This document shows positions 34,245-47,308 of a stretch of 64,000 nt of DNA, piece after piece. Below the pieces are notes generated by a model. It searched no databases. It was not told where the DNA came from and worked only from the letters and a program-made list of their open reading frames with translations. The stretch's first letter is position 1; every line of letters begins with the position of its first letter. This DNA comes from Methylobacterium sp. E-045 (GTDB lineage Bacteria > Pseudomonadota > Alphaproteobacteria > Rhizobiales > Beijerinckiaceae), in assembly GCF_022829685.1 (NCBI RefSeq), contig NZ_JAKSYE010000087.1, forward strand, positions 1 to 64,000, written 5' to 3'. Position numbers and translations under genes: made by a program.

Positions 34245-35041
34245 GGGCGGTCGGTTCCTGATGCGGTGCTCTCCGGCGAGCCGGATGGCGAAGGTTGTTC
34301 GGACGGAGCCCCGTTGCCGTTCTCGATGACGGACAGATCGGTGACGAAAAGGACCGGCCGGTCCTCTTCGTCGAGGCCCCAATATGAGGCGTAGACGCCG
34401 TCGCCCCAGCCGCTCTGGAAAACGGCGAGCGTCGCCGGGTCGTCGGCCAGCGGCTTGAGCATCACCTCGGTGCCGCCGGCGGCTTCGAGGGGAGCGTGAA
34501 TGATGTCGTCGTAGGAAGACCCATAGCCGGGCCGCTTCTGCTCCTGGGCGTCGCGACGCAGGAAAGCGTCCCGCGCCGTAATGTCCATCAGGGCGCCGAG
34601 CCCGGCATCGACAGGAAAGCCGTAGACCTCTTCGTCCTTCAACGTCCGGGCATCCTGCCCGGGGAGCAAGGCCATCTGCCAGTGAGACGGCGTGCCTGGT
34701 GCGAAGCGGATTTCGGCGAGGGCAACCCTGTCCTGAGCCTTGTAGACCGTGATCGGGTAGCGCCCCGGCGGCACCTTGCGGGCGAAGGCGGGCCGCTCCG
34801 GCTGCACGGCCGGATCGGTGGCGACGATGGCGCCGGTCGGAAACTCCGCGTCGCCCAGCGGCAATCGGGTGATGGCGCGCTCGGCCAGCATCGTGTCGGA
34901 GAGCGCCGTGACCGCGAGGTTCGGGCCGGCCGGTATGTCGACGGGGTAACTCGGCCGTTCCCTCGTCCGGCCCCACCATACCGCGGCCACCGCCGTAAGC
35001 CCCAGGGCGGGGACGGCGGTGAGCACGAGGCGCCGGTTCAT
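34241..35041 (-). CDS. DUF4241 domain protein inside the TCA operon
   Basis: 266 residues. An N-terminal hydrophobic segment ([20 protein letters not shown]) acts as membrane anchor or signal sequence. The rest is a DUF4241 domain: [20 protein letters not shown], a central helical region, then [20 protein letters not shown] and [11 protein letters not shown]. The C-terminal 25 residues are a Pro/Ser/Glu tail. It sits between sucB (22 bases upstream) and lpd (4-bp overlap), so it is very likely expressed with 2-oxoglutarate dehydrogenase. No enzymatic role is known for the family; location may be the cell envelope rather than the complex. Confidence 0.75.
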   Translation of the reverse strand: MNRRLVLTAVPALGLTAVAAVWWGRTRERPSYPVDIPAGPNLAVTALSDTMLAERAITRLPLGDAEFPTGAIVATDPAVQPERPAFARKVPPGRYPITVYKAQDRVALAEIRFAPGTPSHWQMALLPGQDARTLKDEEVYGFPVDAGLGALMDITARDAFLRRDAQEQKRPGYGSSYDDIIHAPLEAAGGTEVMLKPLADDPATLAVFQSGWGDGVYASYWGLDEEDRPVLFVTDLSVIENGNGAPSEQPSPSGSPESTASGTDRP

Positions 35042-35063
35042 CGCGTCTGCGCCGGAAGCCGGA

Positions 35064-36383
35064 TCAGAGATCCAGCACGAGGCGTGCCGGATCCTCCAGG
35101 GCCTCCTTGACGCGCACGAGGAAGGTCACAGCTTCCTTCCCGTCGACGATGCGGTGATCGTAGGAGAGCGCGAGATACATCATCGGCCGCGCCTCGATTT
35201 TTCCGCCACGCACGACAGGCCGTTCTTCAATCCGGTGCATGCCCAAGATCCCCGATTGCGGTGCGTTGAGGATCGGGGTCGACATCAGCGACCCGTAGAT
35301 GCCGCCGTTGGTGATGGTGAAGGTGCCGCCCTGCATCTCCTCGATGGAGAGCTTGCCGTCCCGCGCCTTCTTGCCGAAACCGGAGATCGTCTTCTCGATG
35401 CCGGCGATGGAGAGGTCGTCGGCATTGCGCACCACCGGCACGACGAGGCCCTTATCGGTGCCGACGGCGATGCCGATATGGTAGTAGTTCTTGTAGACGA
35501 GGTCGGTGCCGTCGATCTCGGCATTGACAGCCGGCACGTCCTTCAGGGCGCCGATCACCGCCTTGGTGAAGAAGCCCATGAAGCCGAGCTTAGTGCCGTG
35601 CTTCTTCTCGAAGATGTCCTTGTACTGCGAGCGAAGGGCCATGACGGCGGACATGTCGACGTCGTTGAACGTCGTCAGCATCGCCGCCGTGTCCTGGGCG
35701 TCCTTGAGGCGGCGCGCGATGGTCTGGCGCAGCTTCGTCATCTTCACGCGTTCTTCGCGCGCGGCATCGTCGGGCTTGGAGGCCGGGCGCGGCGGCGAGG
35801 GTGCCTTGGCCTGCCTCGGCTGCTCCTGGGCAGGAGCGGGCGGCGCCTTCGACGTCGCCTCGATCATGTCCCCCTTGGTGACGCGGCCGTCCTTGCCGGT
35901 GCCGTTCACCGTCGCGGGATCGAGGCCGGATTCCCGCGCCATCTTGGCCACCGCCGGGCCGTTATCGCCGGGGGAGCGGGACGCCTGGGGGGCGCCTTCG
36001 CCGTGATTGCCGTAGCCGGCCGAGGAGTCTTCCGCGGGCGCCGTCGCTGCCCCTTCGGATTGCGGCTTTGACGGCTCTTCGGTGCGGGTCTCGGCCTTGG
36101 TCTCGGTCTTCTTCGGAGCGGCGGCCTTCGCGCCACCGCCGGCGCCGGCCTCGACGATGGACCCCAGCAGGGCGCCGGGCTCCACGGTCTCGCCGTCCTT
36201 CGCCAGGATCTCACCGAGCTCCCCGGCGGCGGGAGCGTTGACCTCGAGGGTGACCTTGTCGGTCTCCAGCTCCACCAGGGGCTCGTCCGCCGCCACCGCG
36301 TCGCCCGGCTTCTTGAACCAGCGGCCGATGGTGGCCTCGCTCACGGATTCGCCCAGCGTGGGGACGATGATGTCGGTTGCCAT
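35064..36383 (-). CDS. sucB: 2-oxoglutarate dehydrogenase E2, dihydrolipoyl succinyltransferase
   Basis: 439 residues from ATG 36383. One N-terminal lipoyl domain with Lys43 ([11 protein letters not shown]), then a long Ala/Pro/Lys-rich linker, a peripheral subunit-binding domain ([20 protein letters not shown], with GRVTKGDM) and a C-terminal catalytic domain ending in the active-site [16 protein letters not shown]. It transfers the succinyl group from E1 to CoA and forms the complex core. A 58-base gap separates it from sucA; DUF4241 and lpd follow on the same transcript. Confidence 0.95.
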   Translation of the reverse strand: MATDIIVPTLGESVSEATIGRWFKKPGDAVAADEPLVELETDKVTLEVNAPAAGELGEILAKDGETVEPGALLGSIVEAGAGGGAKAAAPKKTETKAETRTEEPSKPQSEGAATAPAEDSSAGYGNHGEGAPQASRSPGDNGPAVAKMARESGLDPATVNGTGKDGRVTKGDMIEATSKAPPAPAQEQPRQAKAPSPPRPASKPDDAAREERVKMTKLRQTIARRLKDAQDTAAMLTTFNDVDMSAVMALRSQYKDIFEKKHGTKLGFMGFFTKAVIGALKDVPAVNAEIDGTDLVYKNYYHIGIAVGTDKGLVVPVVRNADDLSIAGIEKTISGFGKKARDGKLSIEEMQGGTFTITNGGIYGSLMSTPILNAPQSGILGMHRIEERPVVRGGKIEARPMMYLALSYDHRIVDGKEAVTFLVRVKEALEDPARLVLDL

Positions 36384-36441
36384 GGTGTTCTGTCCGCCCG
36401 AATGGATTGGTCGCGTCGGATGAGGGGATGTACCGGGGTCG

Positions 36442-39429
36442 TCAGACCGCCAGCGCTTCGTTGAGGAAAGCCTGAAGCTGGGCCTGATGCTTGGAGAGGA
36501 GCCCGACCGCCGTGGAGGCCGAGGCGGGGCGGCCGACATAACGGGCCCGCTTCACCTGCGACTGGGCCTGGCCGAGAACCCATTCGAGATAGGGATCGAC
36601 GAAGGACCAGGCGCCCATGTTCTTGGGCTCCTCCTGACACCACACGACCTCCGCATTGCGGAAACGCGCCATCTCGTTGGCCAGCGCCTTGAGCGGGAAC
36701 GGATAGAGCTGCTCCACGCGCATCAGGTAGACGTCGTTGACGCCGCGCTTCTCGCGCTCGTCGTAGAGGTCGTAATAGACCTTGCCCGAGCAGAGCACGA
36801 CGCGACGGATCTTGTCGTCCTTCACGAGCTTGATGGTGTCGTCTTCGTGCTCCGCATCGTCCCAGAGCACGCGGTGGAAGGTCGACCCCTCCGCCAGCAT
36901 GTCGAGGTTCGACACCGCCCGCTTGTGCCGCAGGAGCGATTTCGGGGTCATCAGCACCAGCGGCTTGCGGAACTCGCGGTTCAGCTGCCGGCGCAGGATA
37001 TGGAAGTAGTTCGACGGCGTGGTGCAGTTGGCGACCTGCATGTTGTCCTCGGCGCACATCTGCAGGAAGCGCTCGAGGCGGGCGGAGGAATGCTCAGGCC
37101 CCTGACCCTCGTAGCCGTGCGGCAGCAGCAGCGTCAGGCCGGACATGCGCAGCCACTTGCGCTCGCCGGACGAGATGAACTGGTCGATGACCACCTGCGC
37201 GCCGTTGGCGAAGTCGCCGAACTGCGCCTCCCACAGCACCAGGGCGTTGGGCTCGGCCAGGGAGTAACCGTACTCGAAGCCGAGCACGGCCTCCTCGGAG
37301 AGCATCGAGTTGATGACCTCGAGATTCGCTTGGCCCTCGCGGATCGAGTTCAGGGAGGTGTAGCGCTGCTCGTTCTCCTGATCGATCACCACGGCGTGGC
37401 GCTGGGAGAAGGTCCCGCGCTCCACGTCCTGGCCGGACAACCGGACCCGGTGACCGTCGACGAGGAGCGATCCGATGGCCAGGGCCTCGGCCGTCGCCCA
37501 ATCGATGCCCTTGCCCGTCTCCACGGCCTTGGCGCGGTTGTCGAAGAAGCGTTGGATGGTGCGGTGGAGATGGAAGCCCGGCGGCGGCGTGGTGATGCGC
37601 TGGGCGATCTCGCGCAGGGTCTCCGCCGGCACGCCGGTCTTGCCGCGGCGCGGATCGTCCACATCCTCGCGCACGGCCTTGAAGCCGGACCAGCGGCCGT
37701 CGAGCCAATCGGCCTTGTTGGCCTTGTAGTTGCCGGCGACCTCCAACTCCCCGTCGAGCATGGCGCGGAACTCGGCCTTGCGCGCGTCGAACTGCTCCTG
37801 GGTCAGCACGCCTTCGGCGATGAGCCTCTTGGCGTAGGTCTCCAGGGCCGTGGGGTGCTTGCGGATGCGCTGATACATCTTCGGCTGGGTGAAAGCCGGC
37901 TCGTCGCCCTCGTTATGGCCGAAGCGGCGGTAGCAGAGCATGTCGATGACGACGGGCTTGCCGAACTTCTGGCGGTACTCGATGGCGATCTTGGCCGCGA
38001 AGGTCACGGCCTCCGGGTCGTCGCCGTTGCAGTGGAAGATCGGCGCTTCCACCATCTTGGCCACGTCGGACGGATAGGGCGACGAGCGCGAGAAGCGCGG
38101 ATCGGTGGTGAAGCCGATCTGGTTGTTGATGATGAAGTGGATCGAGCCGCCGGTGCGGTGCCCCTTCAGGCCCGACAGGCCGAGGCACTCCGCCACCACG
38201 CCCTGGCCGGCGAAGGCCGCATCGCCGTGGATGAGGAGCGGCACGACGCTGGTGCGCTGCACGTTCGGCTTGGCCCGCTGGTCCTGCTTGGCGCGGACCT
38301 TGCCCAGCACCACCGGATCGACGATCTCGAGATGGGACGGGTTGGCGGTCAGCGAGAGGTGGACGTTGTTGTCGTCGAAGGTGCGGTCCGACGAGGCACC
38401 GAGATGGTACTTCACGTCCCCCGAGCCCTCGACCTCGGCGGGCGAGGCCGAGCCGCCCTTGAACTCGTTGAAGATCGCGCGGAACGGCTTCGACATGACG
38501 TTCGAGAGCACGTTGAGCCGGCCGCGATGGGCCATGCCGAGGACGATCTCCTTGGCGCCCAGTGCCCCGCCGCGCTTGATGATCTGCTCCAGCGCCGGGA
38601 TCATCGATTCCGAGCCGTCGAGACCGAAGCGCTTGGTGCCGGTGTATTTCAGGTCGAGGAACTTCTCGAAGCCTTCCGCTTCCACCAGCTTGTTCAGGAT
38701 CGCGCGCCGGCCTTCGGGCGTGAAGGAGATCTCCTTGCCCTTGCCCTCGATCCGCTCCTGAATCCACGCCTTCTCCTCCGGGTTGGAGATGTGCATGAAC
38801 TCGACGCCGAGGGTCTGGCAGTAGGTGCGCTCGAGGATCTCGACGATCTCGCGGATGGTCGAATATTGCAGGCCGAGAACGTTATCGAGGAAGATCGGAC
38901 GGTCCCAGTCCTTCTCCTCGAACCCGTAATGCTGGGGGTGCAGCTCCTCGTGGTCGCCGCGCGGGGCGAGGCCGAGGGGATCGAGCTTGGCGTGGAGATG
39001 GCCGCGCATGCGGTAGGCGCGGATCAGCATGATCGCGCGGACGGAATCCTTGGTCGCCTGCTCCACCGATACGCCGCTGGCGGCCACAACGGCGGCGCCG
39101 TTGGCGACCTTGGCGCCATCGAGCTTGGCCGTGTCCGACTTCGCGCGGATCTTCTCGCCCACCGCCTTCTCGACCGTGGCCCAGTTGCCGTCGAGGGCCG
39201 AGACCATCTCGCCGTTGGCATGGACCGGCCAGTTCGGCTTCTGCCACGAGGCGCCCGCGGCGTTCTTCTCGGCCAGACCGCTCTCGTCCCCGAGGGATTT
39301 GAAGAAATCCTGCCACTGCTGATCGACCGAATGCGGATCGCGGGCATAGGCCGCCTGCAATTCCTCGAGATAGGCGGCATTGCCGCCGGTGAGGAACGAG
39401 GTTTCGAGAAGCGCGTCCTGGCGAGCCAT
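36442..39429 (-). CDS. sucA: 2-oxoglutarate dehydrogenase E1
   Basis: 995 residues, typical for the thiamine-diphosphate E1o. It has the N-terminal E2-binding helix ([20 protein letters not shown]), the [16 protein letters not shown] block, the ThDP/Mg region ([20 protein letters not shown] and [12 protein letters not shown]), the transketolase-like domain ([40 protein letters not shown]) and the C-terminal domain with [12 protein letters not shown]. It decarboxylates 2-oxoglutarate and succinylates the E2 lipoyl group. It lies 186 bases after sucD on the same strand, so may have its own promoter. Confidence 0.97.
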   Translation of the reverse strand: MARQDALLETSFLTGGNAAYLEELQAAYARDPHSVDQQWQDFFKSLGDESGLAEKNAAGASWQKPNWPVHANGEMVSALDGNWATVEKAVGEKIRAKSDTAKLDGAKVANGAAVVAASGVSVEQATKDSVRAIMLIRAYRMRGHLHAKLDPLGLAPRGDHEELHPQHYGFEEKDWDRPIFLDNVLGLQYSTIREIVEILERTYCQTLGVEFMHISNPEEKAWIQERIEGKGKEISFTPEGRRAILNKLVEAEGFEKFLDLKYTGTKRFGLDGSESMIPALEQIIKRGGALGAKEIVLGMAHRGRLNVLSNVMSKPFRAIFNEFKGGSASPAEVEGSGDVKYHLGASSDRTFDDNNVHLSLTANPSHLEIVDPVVLGKVRAKQDQRAKPNVQRTSVVPLLIHGDAAFAGQGVVAECLGLSGLKGHRTGGSIHFIINNQIGFTTDPRFSRSSPYPSDVAKMVEAPIFHCNGDDPEAVTFAAKIAIEYRQKFGKPVVIDMLCYRRFGHNEGDEPAFTQPKMYQRIRKHPTALETYAKRLIAEGVLTQEQFDARKAEFRAMLDGELEVAGNYKANKADWLDGRWSGFKAVREDVDDPRRGKTGVPAETLREIAQRITTPPPGFHLHRTIQRFFDNRAKAVETGKGIDWATAEALAIGSLLVDGHRVRLSGQDVERGTFSQRHAVVIDQENEQRYTSLNSIREGQANLEVINSMLSEEAVLGFEYGYSLAEPNALVLWEAQFGDFANGAQVVIDQFISSGERKWLRMSGLTLLLPHGYEGQGPEHSSARLERFLQMCAEDNMQVANCTTPSNYFHILRRQLNREFRKPLVLMTPKSLLRHKRAVSNLDMLAEGSTFHRVLWDDAEHEDDTIKLVKDDKIRRVVLCSGKVYYDLYDEREKRGVNDVYLMRVEQLYPFPLKALANEMARFRNAEVVWCQEEPKNMGAWSFVDPYLEWVLGQAQSQVKRARYVGRPASASTAVGLLSKHQAQLQAFLNEALAV

Positions 39430-39615
39430 CGTCGATCATCCTACCGCTTGGCGGGGAAGCCGCCCCTGCGGCGGGCCCCTGCTCTCCCCGGCGGCGCCGA
39501 TGGGCGCTTCGATGGGGATGTCCGTCTCGACGCGGCGATCAGGCCGCGTCGCTTCCTAGATAGATGCTGCGGGACGATTTTGCACCGCAACACGGGTGAC
39601 AGATTCTCGTGAGCC

Positions 39616-40500
39616 TCAACCCTTGAGGACGTCGACGAGCGTGCTGCCGAGGCGCGCCGGCGAGGGCGAGACCCGGATGCCGGCGGCTTCCATTGCCGCG
39701 ATCTTGTCCTCGGCACCGCCCTTGCCGCCCGAGATGATGGCGCCGGCATGGCCCATGCGGCGCCCCGGAGGAGCCGTGCGGCCGGCGATGAAGCCGACCA
39801 TGGGCTTCTTGCGGCCGCGCTTCGCCTCGTCGGCGATGAACTGCGCCGCCTCTTCCTCGGCCGAGCCGCCGATCTCGCCGATCATCACGATCGACTCGGT
39901 CTTGTCGTCGGCGAGGAACAGTTCGAGCATGGAGATGAACTCGGTGCCCTTCACCGGATCGCCGCCGATCCCCACCGCCGTGGTCTGGCCGAGGCCGGCA
40001 TTCGAGGTCTGGAACACGGCCTCGTAGGTCAGCGTGCCGGAGCGCGAGACGATGCCCACCGAGCCGCGCTTGAAGATGTTGGCCGGCATGATTCCGATCT
40101 TGCACTCGCCGGCGGTGACGACGCCGGGGCAGTTCGGCCCGATGAGGCGGGACTTCGAGCCTTCCAGCGCCCGCTTCACCCGCACCATGTCGAGGACCGG
40201 AATGCCCTCCGTGATGCAGACGATGAGCGGGATCTCCGCCTGGATCGCCTCGCAGATGGCATCGGCCGCACCGGGCGGCGGCACATAGACCACGGACGCC
40301 TCGGCGCCGGTGGCCTCGCGCGCCTCGGACACGGTGTCGAAGACCGGCAGGTTCAGGTGCTTCGCGCCGCCTTTGCCGGGCGAGGTACCGCCGACCATCT
40401 TGGTGCCGTAGGCGATGGCCTGTTCGGAATGGAAGGTCCCGTTCTTGCCGGTGAAGCCCTGGCAGATGACCTTGGTGTTCGCGTCGATCAGGATGGACAT
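39616..40500 (-). CDS. sucD: Succinyl-CoA synthetase alpha subunit
   Basis: 294 residues. Rossmann-like CoA-binding N-terminus ([24 protein letters not shown]; here [20 protein letters not shown]), the [18 protein letters not shown] and [19 protein letters not shown] blocks, and the phosphohistidine in [16 protein letters not shown]. It interconverts succinyl-CoA and succinate with ATP or GTP formation together with SucC. The start at ATG 40500 lies 8 bases after the sucC stop, giving tight coupling. Confidence 0.97.
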   Translation of the reverse strand: MSILIDANTKVICQGFTGKNGTFHSEQAIAYGTKMVGGTSPGKGGAKHLNLPVFDTVSEAREATGAEASVVYVPPPGAADAICEAIQAEIPLIVCITEGIPVLDMVRVKRALEGSKSRLIGPNCPGVVTAGECKIGIMPANIFKRGSVGIVSRSGTLTYEAVFQTSNAGLGQTTAVGIGGDPVKGTEFISMLELFLADDKTESIVMIGEIGGSAEEEAAQFIADEAKRGRKKPMVGFIAGRTAPPGRRMGHAGAIISGGKGGAEDKIAAMEAAGIRVSPSPARLGSTLVDVLKG

Positions 40501-40508
40501 GGGTACTC

Positions 40509-41705
40509 TCAGCCCTTCTTCACGGCGGCGACGATCTTCTGCGCGGCGTCGTCGAGGTCGTCGGCGGGGATCACGTTGAGGCCGGAATTCCGGATGATCT
40601 CCTTGCCCTTCTCGACGTTGGTCCCTTCGAGGCGCACCACCAGGGGCACCTGAAGGCCCACCGCCTTCACCGCCGCGATCACGCCGTTGGCGATCACGTC
40701 GCACTTCATGATCCCGCCGAAGATGTTGACGAGGATGCCCTTCACCTGCGGATCGGCGGTGATGATCTTGAACGCCGCCGTCACCTTCTCTTCCGATGCG
40801 CCGCCGCCGACATCGAGGAAGTTCGCCGGCTCCTCACCGTAGAGCTTGATGATGTCCAGCGTCGCCATGGCGAGGCCCGCGCCGTTGACCATGCAGCCGA
40901 TGGTGCCGTCCAACGCGATGTAGGCGAGATCGTATTTCGAGGCTTCGATCTCCTTGGCGTCCTCTTCCGTTTCGTCGCGAAGCGCGACGATGTCAGGGTG
41001 GCGGTAGAGCGCGTTCGAATCGAAGGAGATCTTGGCGTCCAGGCATTTCAGATGACCGTCGCCGGTGAGCACCAGCGGGTTGATCTCCAGCATGCTCATG
41101 TCCTTGGCGGTGAACGCCGCGTAGAGCTTCGCCGTGAGGTCGCCCGCTTCCTTGGCCTGCGCGCCGGTGAGGCCCAGGGCCTTGGCGACGGCCCGGCCGT
41201 GATGCGGCATGATCCCGGTGGCCGGATCGACGGAGAAGGTGATGATCTTCTCGGGCGTATCGTGGGCCACGGTCTCGATATCCATGCCGCCTTCCGTCGA
41301 GACGACGAAGGCGACCTGCCCGGTCTCGCGGTCGACGAGCATCGACAGGTAGAACTCGGCGGCGATCTGCGCGCCTTCCTCGATATAGAGGCGGTTGACC
41401 TGCTTGCCGGCCTCGCCGGTCTGGATCGTGACCAGCGTCTGCCCCAGCATTTCGCCGGCAAACTGTTTGACCTCCTCGATGGACTTGGTGACCCGCACGC
41501 CGCCCTTGGCGCCGGCGGGAGCGCCCTTGAAGGTGCCCTTGCCGCGGCCGCCGGCATGAATCTGCGACTTCACCACCCAGACCGGGCCGCCGAGCTCCCT
41601 GGCGGCCGCTTCGGCCTCCTCGGGCTTGAAGATCGGGACACCGCGGGAGACGGGCAGGCCGAACTCCTTGAGCACCGCCTTCGCCTGATATTCATGGATG
41701 TTCAT
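40509..41705 (-). CDS. sucC: Succinyl-CoA synthetase beta subunit
   Basis: 398 residues from ATG 41705, giving the universal start [23 protein letters not shown]-grasp region with [20 protein letters not shown], later [20 protein letters not shown], and the C-terminal ligase domain [20 protein letters not shown] and [19 protein letters not shown]. It binds nucleotide and succinate in the alpha-beta heterodimer. In methylotroph relatives the same enzyme family context also feeds malyl-CoA chemistry, but the start and motifs here are of ordinary SucC. It is 112 bases from mdh. Confidence 0.96.
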   Translation of the reverse strand: MNIHEYQAKAVLKEFGLPVSRGVPIFKPEEAEAAARELGGPVWVVKSQIHAGGRGKGTFKGAPAGAKGGVRVTKSIEEVKQFAGEMLGQTLVTIQTGEAGKQVNRLYIEEGAQIAAEFYLSMLVDRETGQVAFVVSTEGGMDIETVAHDTPEKIITFSVDPATGIMPHHGRAVAKALGLTGAQAKEAGDLTAKLYAAFTAKDMSMLEINPLVLTGDGHLKCLDAKISFDSNALYRHPDIVALRDETEEDAKEIEASKYDLAYIALDGTIGCMVNGAGLAMATLDIIKLYGEEPANFLDVGGGASEEKVTAAFKIITADPQVKGILVNIFGGIMKCDVIANGVIAAVKAVGLQVPLVVRLEGTNVEKGKEIIRNSGLNVIPADDLDDAAQKIVAAVKKG

Positions 41706-41817
41706 TCGGACATTTCCTCGTCTCGTCCCGCGGCATGGCGCGGGATTGGAAGACACGACACCGGCATCGTTCACGCCGGCCGGGATGCGGCCGGCGCGCG
41801 ACGCTTCTTGTCAGGTT

Positions 41818-42999
<1,182 letters not shown>

Positions 43000-43070
43000 T
43001 TAGGAGGCCGAAGCTCCCGCCGGTTCGACGGCAAAGCTTCGGTGACAGGCTGTGATAATTGTCACTTTGC

Positions 43071-43787
43071 CTAAAGTGCGCCCATCCGCAGCACTTTCTG
43101 GATCGCCTGGATCACGGCGCCGAAGCGGGCCTGGATCAGGTCGACGGGCAGATCGGAATCGTGCTGCATCGCCAGCGGATGGGTGAAGCGGTAGCTCGCA
43201 TCGAAGATATAGGCGATCGCCCGCTCTCGGTCCCGCGCGACGAAGGCGCCCGCCGCGATCCCTTCTTCCACCACACGTTCGACGAGGCTGCGCAGGCGCA
43301 CCCGATGACGCCGGGCGATGGGTCGTGCGGCCACGGTCGCGTCGAGATGGACCGCGAACAGGTGGGGCTCCCGCGCCAGCACCTCGCGCTGGGCGCTGGC
43401 CAGGGCCATCAGCAGGCGTTCGATCTTGTCGTCGGCGGGATCGGGCGCGTCGGCGATGCGGGCGAGTTCCGCCTCCACATCTCGGAGCCAGCGCCCTGCG
43501 ACGGCATCGAGGAGGGCGTCCTTGGAAGGAAAGTATCGGTAGACGTTGGCATGGGTCATGCCGGCTTCGGCGGCCACGGCCACGACCGTCACCCGTTTGT
43601 GCCCGAGGCGCGCCAGATGTTCCGTCGCGATCGCGAGGAGGCGCGCATCCACCGAGAGCGGTGCTGGGCTGGCCCGGCCAATTCGGGCCTTGGACCTGTC
43701 GGGTGGACGAAGACCCATCATGGGTGAAGCATCATCGCTGCCGGCCGAATCATAGCCGACCACAAAGGACGTACCTGCCGTCTCCAT
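43071..43787 (-). CDS. TetR/AcrR-family transcriptional regulator
   Basis: 238 residues with a long N-terminal extension (about 45 residues) before the helix-turn-helix VVAVAAEAGMTHANVYRYFP (about 60-80), followed by a helical ligand-binding domain. The preference for MTHANVYRYF-type recognition helices is typical of TetR. A later ATG might be the true start, which would shorten the extension. It is upstream of and parallel to mdh, 290 bases away. The ligand and targets are unknown; repression of its own gene is common in the family. Confidence 0.85.
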   Translation of the reverse strand: METAGTSFVVGYDSAGSDDASPMMGLRPPDRSKARIGRASPAPLSVDARLLAIATEHLARLGHKRVTVVAVAAEAGMTHANVYRYFPSKDALLDAVAGRWLRDVEAELARIADAPDPADDKIERLLMALASAQREVLAREPHLFAVHLDATVAARPIARRHRVRLRSLVERVVEEGIAAGAFVARDRERAIAYIFDASYRFTHPLAMQHDSDLPVDLIQARFGAVIQAIQKVLRMGAL

Positions 43788-43890
43788 CGATACTCCAGCC
43801 GGCGCTGATAAGGAGGGCGGGCCGTATCCGGAGTCGGCGTCGCCCCCGCTTGTCTCGCTGAGTCCGAGACAGCCAGAGGGCCATAGCTGG

Positions 43891-44670
43891 TCAGAAGCTG
43901 TTCTTCCAGGCCCTTAACGCAGTGAACACTACCTCTGCGGGTGAATTAGGCGAAAGATTCACTGCTTTAGCCAAGGAGGGCTCCGTGGAACGGAGGAATG
44001 GATTGGTCGCCCGCTCGTGTTTCATCGTCGTCGGGATGAGGAAGCGGCCCGCGGCCCGGGCCTCCTCCGCTTCCGCCACGCGATTCCTCAGCGGCTGATT
44101 GTCGGGATCTGCGGCCAGAGCGAAACGGGCGTTGGCGAGTACGTAATCGTGGCCGCTGAAGACCTGGGTGTCGTCGGGCAGGGGAAGAAACCGCTCCAGG
44201 GAGTGCCACAGGGATTCGGGCCGGCCTTCCACCACCCGTCCGCAACCGAGGGTGAACAGGGTGTCGCCGGCACAGACGAGTCCCGCCTGCGCGAACCAGT
44301 AGGTGACGTGGTCGAGGCAATGGCCCGGCGTCTCCCAGACCTCGGCTTCGAGGTCGCCGACGCGGACGAGATCTCCCTCGGCGACGGAGACGTCCACCTC
44401 CGGCACGTCCGGATCGGCCTTGCGCGGGGCGGTCACCCGGGCACCCGTGCGCCGCTTCACCTCCGGAATCCCCTCCACATGGTCGAGATGCCGATGGGTC
44501 ACGAGGATGTCCGTGAGCGTCCAGCCCGTCTCCTCGAGGGCCTTCAGCACGGGAGCCGCTTCGGGCACGTCGATGGCGGCGCAGGCGCCCGTCGCGGGGT
44601 CGCGGATCAGCACGCCGATATTGTCGCTGCGGCAGAGGAAGGTGCGGATCTCGGGGCGGGAGACGGTCAC
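43891..44670 (-). CDS. gloB: Hydroxyacylglutathione hydrolase (glyoxalase II)
   Basis: 259 residues from GTG 44670. Metallo-beta-lactamase fold with the metal site [18 protein letters not shown], the Gly-His in [14 protein letters not shown], Asp in [15 protein letters not shown] and His in [16 protein letters not shown]. The C-terminal domain has the glutathione-binding [16 protein letters not shown]. It hydrolyses S-lactoylglutathione to lactate and glutathione, detoxifying methylglyoxal. It is divergent from the methyltransferase gene, a pairing seen in many Rhizobiales. Confidence 0.94.
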   Translation of the reverse strand: MTVSRPEIRTFLCRSDNIGVLIRDPATGACAAIDVPEAAPVLKALEETGWTLTDILVTHRHLDHVEGIPEVKRRTGARVTAPRKADPDVPEVDVSVAEGDLVRVGDLEAEVWETPGHCLDHVTYWFAQAGLVCAGDTLFTLGCGRVVEGRPESLWHSLERFLPLPDDTQVFSGHDYVLANARFALAADPDNQPLRNRVAEAEEARAAGRFLIPTTMKHERATNPFLRSTEPSLAKAVNLSPNSPAEVVFTALRAWKNSF

Positions 44671-44855
44671 GAGGCGTTCCTGTCTGTGGCGCGGGTCGAT
44701 CGAGGCAGAACCGGACGCGGCGGCAGGGAGTTCCGCCATCCGCGGCGTGCCGGCTTGTGGGCGAGGGGTCTTGTCCCCATTGATCCGATTCCGCCCCTGC
44801 GTCAAAGAACCCTGCAACCTCGACAACGTCCGGCCGCGCCGGAGCAAGCCGCCCC

Positions 44856-45590
44856 ATGCGCCTCGACGTGACCGATCTGCGCGCCTTCTATGCCAGCCCG
44901 CTGGGCGGCGTGACCCATCGCATCGTCGGGCGGGCGATCCACGGATTCCTCGGCTCGGTCTCGGGCCTGAGGGTTCTCGGCCTCGGCTATGCGACGCCCT
45001 ATCTCGGGCCGGTCCACGTGATCGCCGAGCGCACCCTCGCCTTCATGCCGGCGACCCAGGGCGTCGTGAACTGGCCCGGCGGCGGACGATCCTGCTCGGC
45101 CCTCGCCGACCCGACCATGATGCCCCTGCCGGAAGCGGCGGTGGACAGGGTGATCCTGGTCCACGCCCTCGAATCGGTGGAGAGCCCCACCGAACTGCTC
45201 CAGGACGTCTGGCGCGTGCTGACGCCCGGCGGCCGGATGATCCTCGTCGTGCCCAATCGGCGCGGCGTCTGGGCCCGCCGCGATGCGACGCCCTTCGGCC
45301 ACGGCCAGCCCTACAGCCGATCGCAGCTCGGCCGGCTGATGCGGACCACCCAGTTCTCGCCGGAAGGATGGGCCGAGGCCCTCTACATGCCTCCGGTGAA
45401 CAGTCGGCTCTGGCTGAGGACGGCCGGCGCCTGGGAGAAGGTCGGCACCGGTCTCTCCCTCCCCTTCGCGGGCCTGCACGTCATCGACGCTACGAAGCAG
45501 CTCTATCGTCCGGTGGCGGTCCGTCAGGTGCAACGGGCCGCCCGCTTCGCTCCGGCGAGGGTCCTCGTTCCCACTCCTTCCCCGGGTTGA
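44856..45590 (+). CDS. Class I SAM-dependent methyltransferase
   Basis: 244 residues with a Rossmann-type methyltransferase core: motif I-like [14 protein letters not shown], then [20 protein letters not shown] and [16 protein letters not shown] (post-motif III), typical of the UbiE/Methyltransf_11 group. The substrate is unknown. It is divergently arranged with gloB, with under 200 bases between starts, which suggests shared regulation. No membrane or export signal. Confidence 0.82.
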   Translation: MRLDVTDLRAFYASPLGGVTHRIVGRAIHGFLGSVSGLRVLGLGYATPYLGPVHVIAERTLAFMPATQGVVNWPGGGRSCSALADPTMMPLPEAAVDRVILVHALESVESPTELLQDVWRVLTPGGRMILVVPNRRGVWARRDATPFGHGQPYSRSQLGRLMRTTQFSPEGWAEALYMPPVNSRLWLRTAGAWEKVGTGLSLPFAGLHVIDATKQLYRPVAVRQVQRAARFAPARVLVPTPSPG

Positions 45591-45635
45591 ACCCGGGCCG
45601 CTCGTTCCGAAGTACTGTCCAAGGCCCTCGCATCC

Positions 45636-46322
45636 ATGTTCAGCCTCATCGACCCCGAGGCGGCGCTCCACAGCTTCGTCTTCGCCTTCTCCAGCCTGTT
45701 CTCGATCGTCAATCCGGTGGGCTCGGCGCTGATCTTCTCGCAGATCACCGCGCAGAACTCGCATCCGGAGCGGGTGGAGATCGCCAAGCGCATCGGCTTC
45801 TATTCCGCGCTGATCATGCTCGCGGCCTTGTGGGCGGGGGCGCCGATCCTCAATTTCTTCGGGGTCTCCCTGGGCGCGCTGCGGATCGCCGGCGGGCTCG
45901 TGGTCGCGGCCTCCGCCTGGACCCTGCTCAGCGCACCCGAGGTCCGCGAGGCCCGGAAACACGCCGAGGCGACCCACGACACGAGCGACGGCGTCGCCGA
46001 CGTGGCGTTCTTCCCCCTGACCCTGCCCTTCACCACCGGCCCCGGCACCATCGCCGTGGCGATCGCCCTGGGCTCGAACCGGCCGGCTGCCGGCCCCGAC
46101 CGCATCGGCTTCTACCTCGGCATGTCCCTGGCGGCCCTCGCCATCGCGATCCTGGTGAGATTCACCTACGGCTCGGCCGACAGGGTGGTGACGGCCATCG
46201 GCCCGGTGGGAGCACGGGTGCTCGGCCGGCTCTTCGCCTTCCTGCTGCTGTGCATCGGCACCCAGATCACCGTGAACGGCGTAGGCGACGTGCTCGGACC
46301 GATCCTCGCCGCCGGACGCTGA
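45636..46322 (+). CDS. MarC-family integral membrane protein
   Basis: 228 residues with six predicted membrane segments and the MarC signatures [20 protein letters not shown] near the N-terminus and [20 protein letters not shown] in the middle. MarC/UPF0056 proteins are widespread inner-membrane proteins of unsettled function; earlier association with multiple antibiotic resistance was not confirmed. It is 45 bases after the methyltransferase and 84 bases before dapB, all rightward. Confidence 0.88.
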   Translation: MFSLIDPEAALHSFVFAFSSLFSIVNPVGSALIFSQITAQNSHPERVEIAKRIGFYSALIMLAALWAGAPILNFFGVSLGALRIAGGLVVAASAWTLLSAPEVREARKHAEATHDTSDGVADVAFFPLTLPFTTGPGTIAVAIALGSNRPAAGPDRIGFYLGMSLAALAIAILVRFTYGSADRVVTAIGPVGARVLGRLFAFLLLCIGTQITVNGVGDVLGPILAAGR

Positions 46323-46405
46323 CCTCTCGCCCCCCTCCTCGTCGCCTTGGCATCGGCCGGCCGAGGCTGTACCGCAGGCGCGACGTTTCGAGGAAGGGCG
46401 ACAGG

Positions 46406-47203
46406 ATGCGGCTCGCAGTGGTCGGCGCCGAGGGGCGCATGGGGCGGATGCTGATCCGGGCGGTAGCGGAGGCCGAGGGATGCACCCTGAGCGGCGCCGT
46501 CGAGCGTGAAGGCTCGCCGGCCCTCGGCCAGGATGCGGGGGCGCTCGCCGGCCTGCCGCCCCTCGGCGTCACCGTCACCGACGATCCCCTCACCGTCTTC
46601 GCCGCCACCGACGGCGTCCTCGACTTCACCGCCCCGGCTGCCACGACCTTTTTCGCCGAACTCGCCGCCCAGGCCCGCATCGTCCACGTCGTCGGCACCA
46701 CCGGCCTCGCCGAGGCGGACATCGCCAAGCTCGCCGCGGCGGCGCACCATGCCCGCATCGTGCGCTCGGGCAACATGTCGCTCGGCGTGAACCTGCTCGC
46801 CGGGCTGGTGCGCAAGGTCGCCGCCGCGCTCGGCGAGGAGTTCGACATCGAGATCGTCGAGATGCATCACCGCATGAAGGTGGACGCGCCCTCCGGCACG
46901 GCGCTCCTCCTCGGAGAGGCGGCGGCGGAGGGGCGCGGCGTCAGCCTCGCCGAGACCCGCGTCTCCACCCGCGACGGCCATACCGGAGCGCGCCGCCCCG
47001 GCGATATCGGCTTTGCCACCCTGCGCGGCGGTACGGTGGTGGGCGACCACAGCGTCACCTTCGCCGGACCGGGCGAACGCATCACCATCAGCCATCACGC
47101 CGAGGATCGCGCGATCTTCGCCCGTGGCGCCGTGAGGGCGGCGTTGTGGGCCTATGAGAAGCCGCCCGGCCTCTACGGCATGGCCGACGTCCTCGGCCTC
47201 TGA
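46406..47203 (+). CDS. dapB: 4-hydroxy-tetrahydrodipicolinate reductase
   Basis: 265 residues. NAD(P)-binding [17 protein letters not shown], the VLDFTAPAA region, [10 protein letters not shown] and the substrate-binding block [20 protein letters not shown], where the second His and Lys act in catalysis. It reduces the dehydration product of hydroxytetrahydrodipicolinate in the lysine/diaminopimelate pathway. ATG 46406 follows AGGAAGGGCGACAGG. The next gene, gpmA, follows after 105 bases. Confidence 0.95.
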   Translation: MRLAVVGAEGRMGRMLIRAVAEAEGCTLSGAVEREGSPALGQDAGALAGLPPLGVTVTDDPLTVFAATDGVLDFTAPAATTFFAELAAQARIVHVVGTTGLAEADIAKLAAAAHHARIVRSGNMSLGVNLLAGLVRKVAAALGEEFDIEIVEMHHRMKVDAPSGTALLLGEAAAEGRGVSLAETRVSTRDGHTGARRPGDIGFATLRGGTVVGDHSVTFAGPGERITISHHAEDRAIFARGAVRAALWAYEKPPGLYGMADVLGL

Positions 47204-47308
47204 TACCAGCGACCGGTCATCGACTGTTCAGGTTGGCCGGTACACCAGCCCCGCAGGCGCAGATTCTGTTGCGTCGCACCATTCACCGAGAAATAGGATG
47301 GACGTCCG

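Noticed and set aside
32841..34979. A 712-codon frame in which lpd appears to have a long N-terminal extension
   Set aside because: The extension is the out-of-frame shadow of the DUF4241 gene; ATG 34244 gives the normal lpd start.
36487..39612. A 1041-codon plus-strand frame opposite sucA
   Set aside because: sucA is unambiguous on the minus strand; the opposite frame is a GC-skew shadow with no recognisable motif.
44303..47203. A 966-codon plus-strand frame that contains dapB
   Set aside because: Only the part from 46406 is the dapB gene; the upstream frame runs antisense to gloB and out of frame through the methyltransferase and marC genes.
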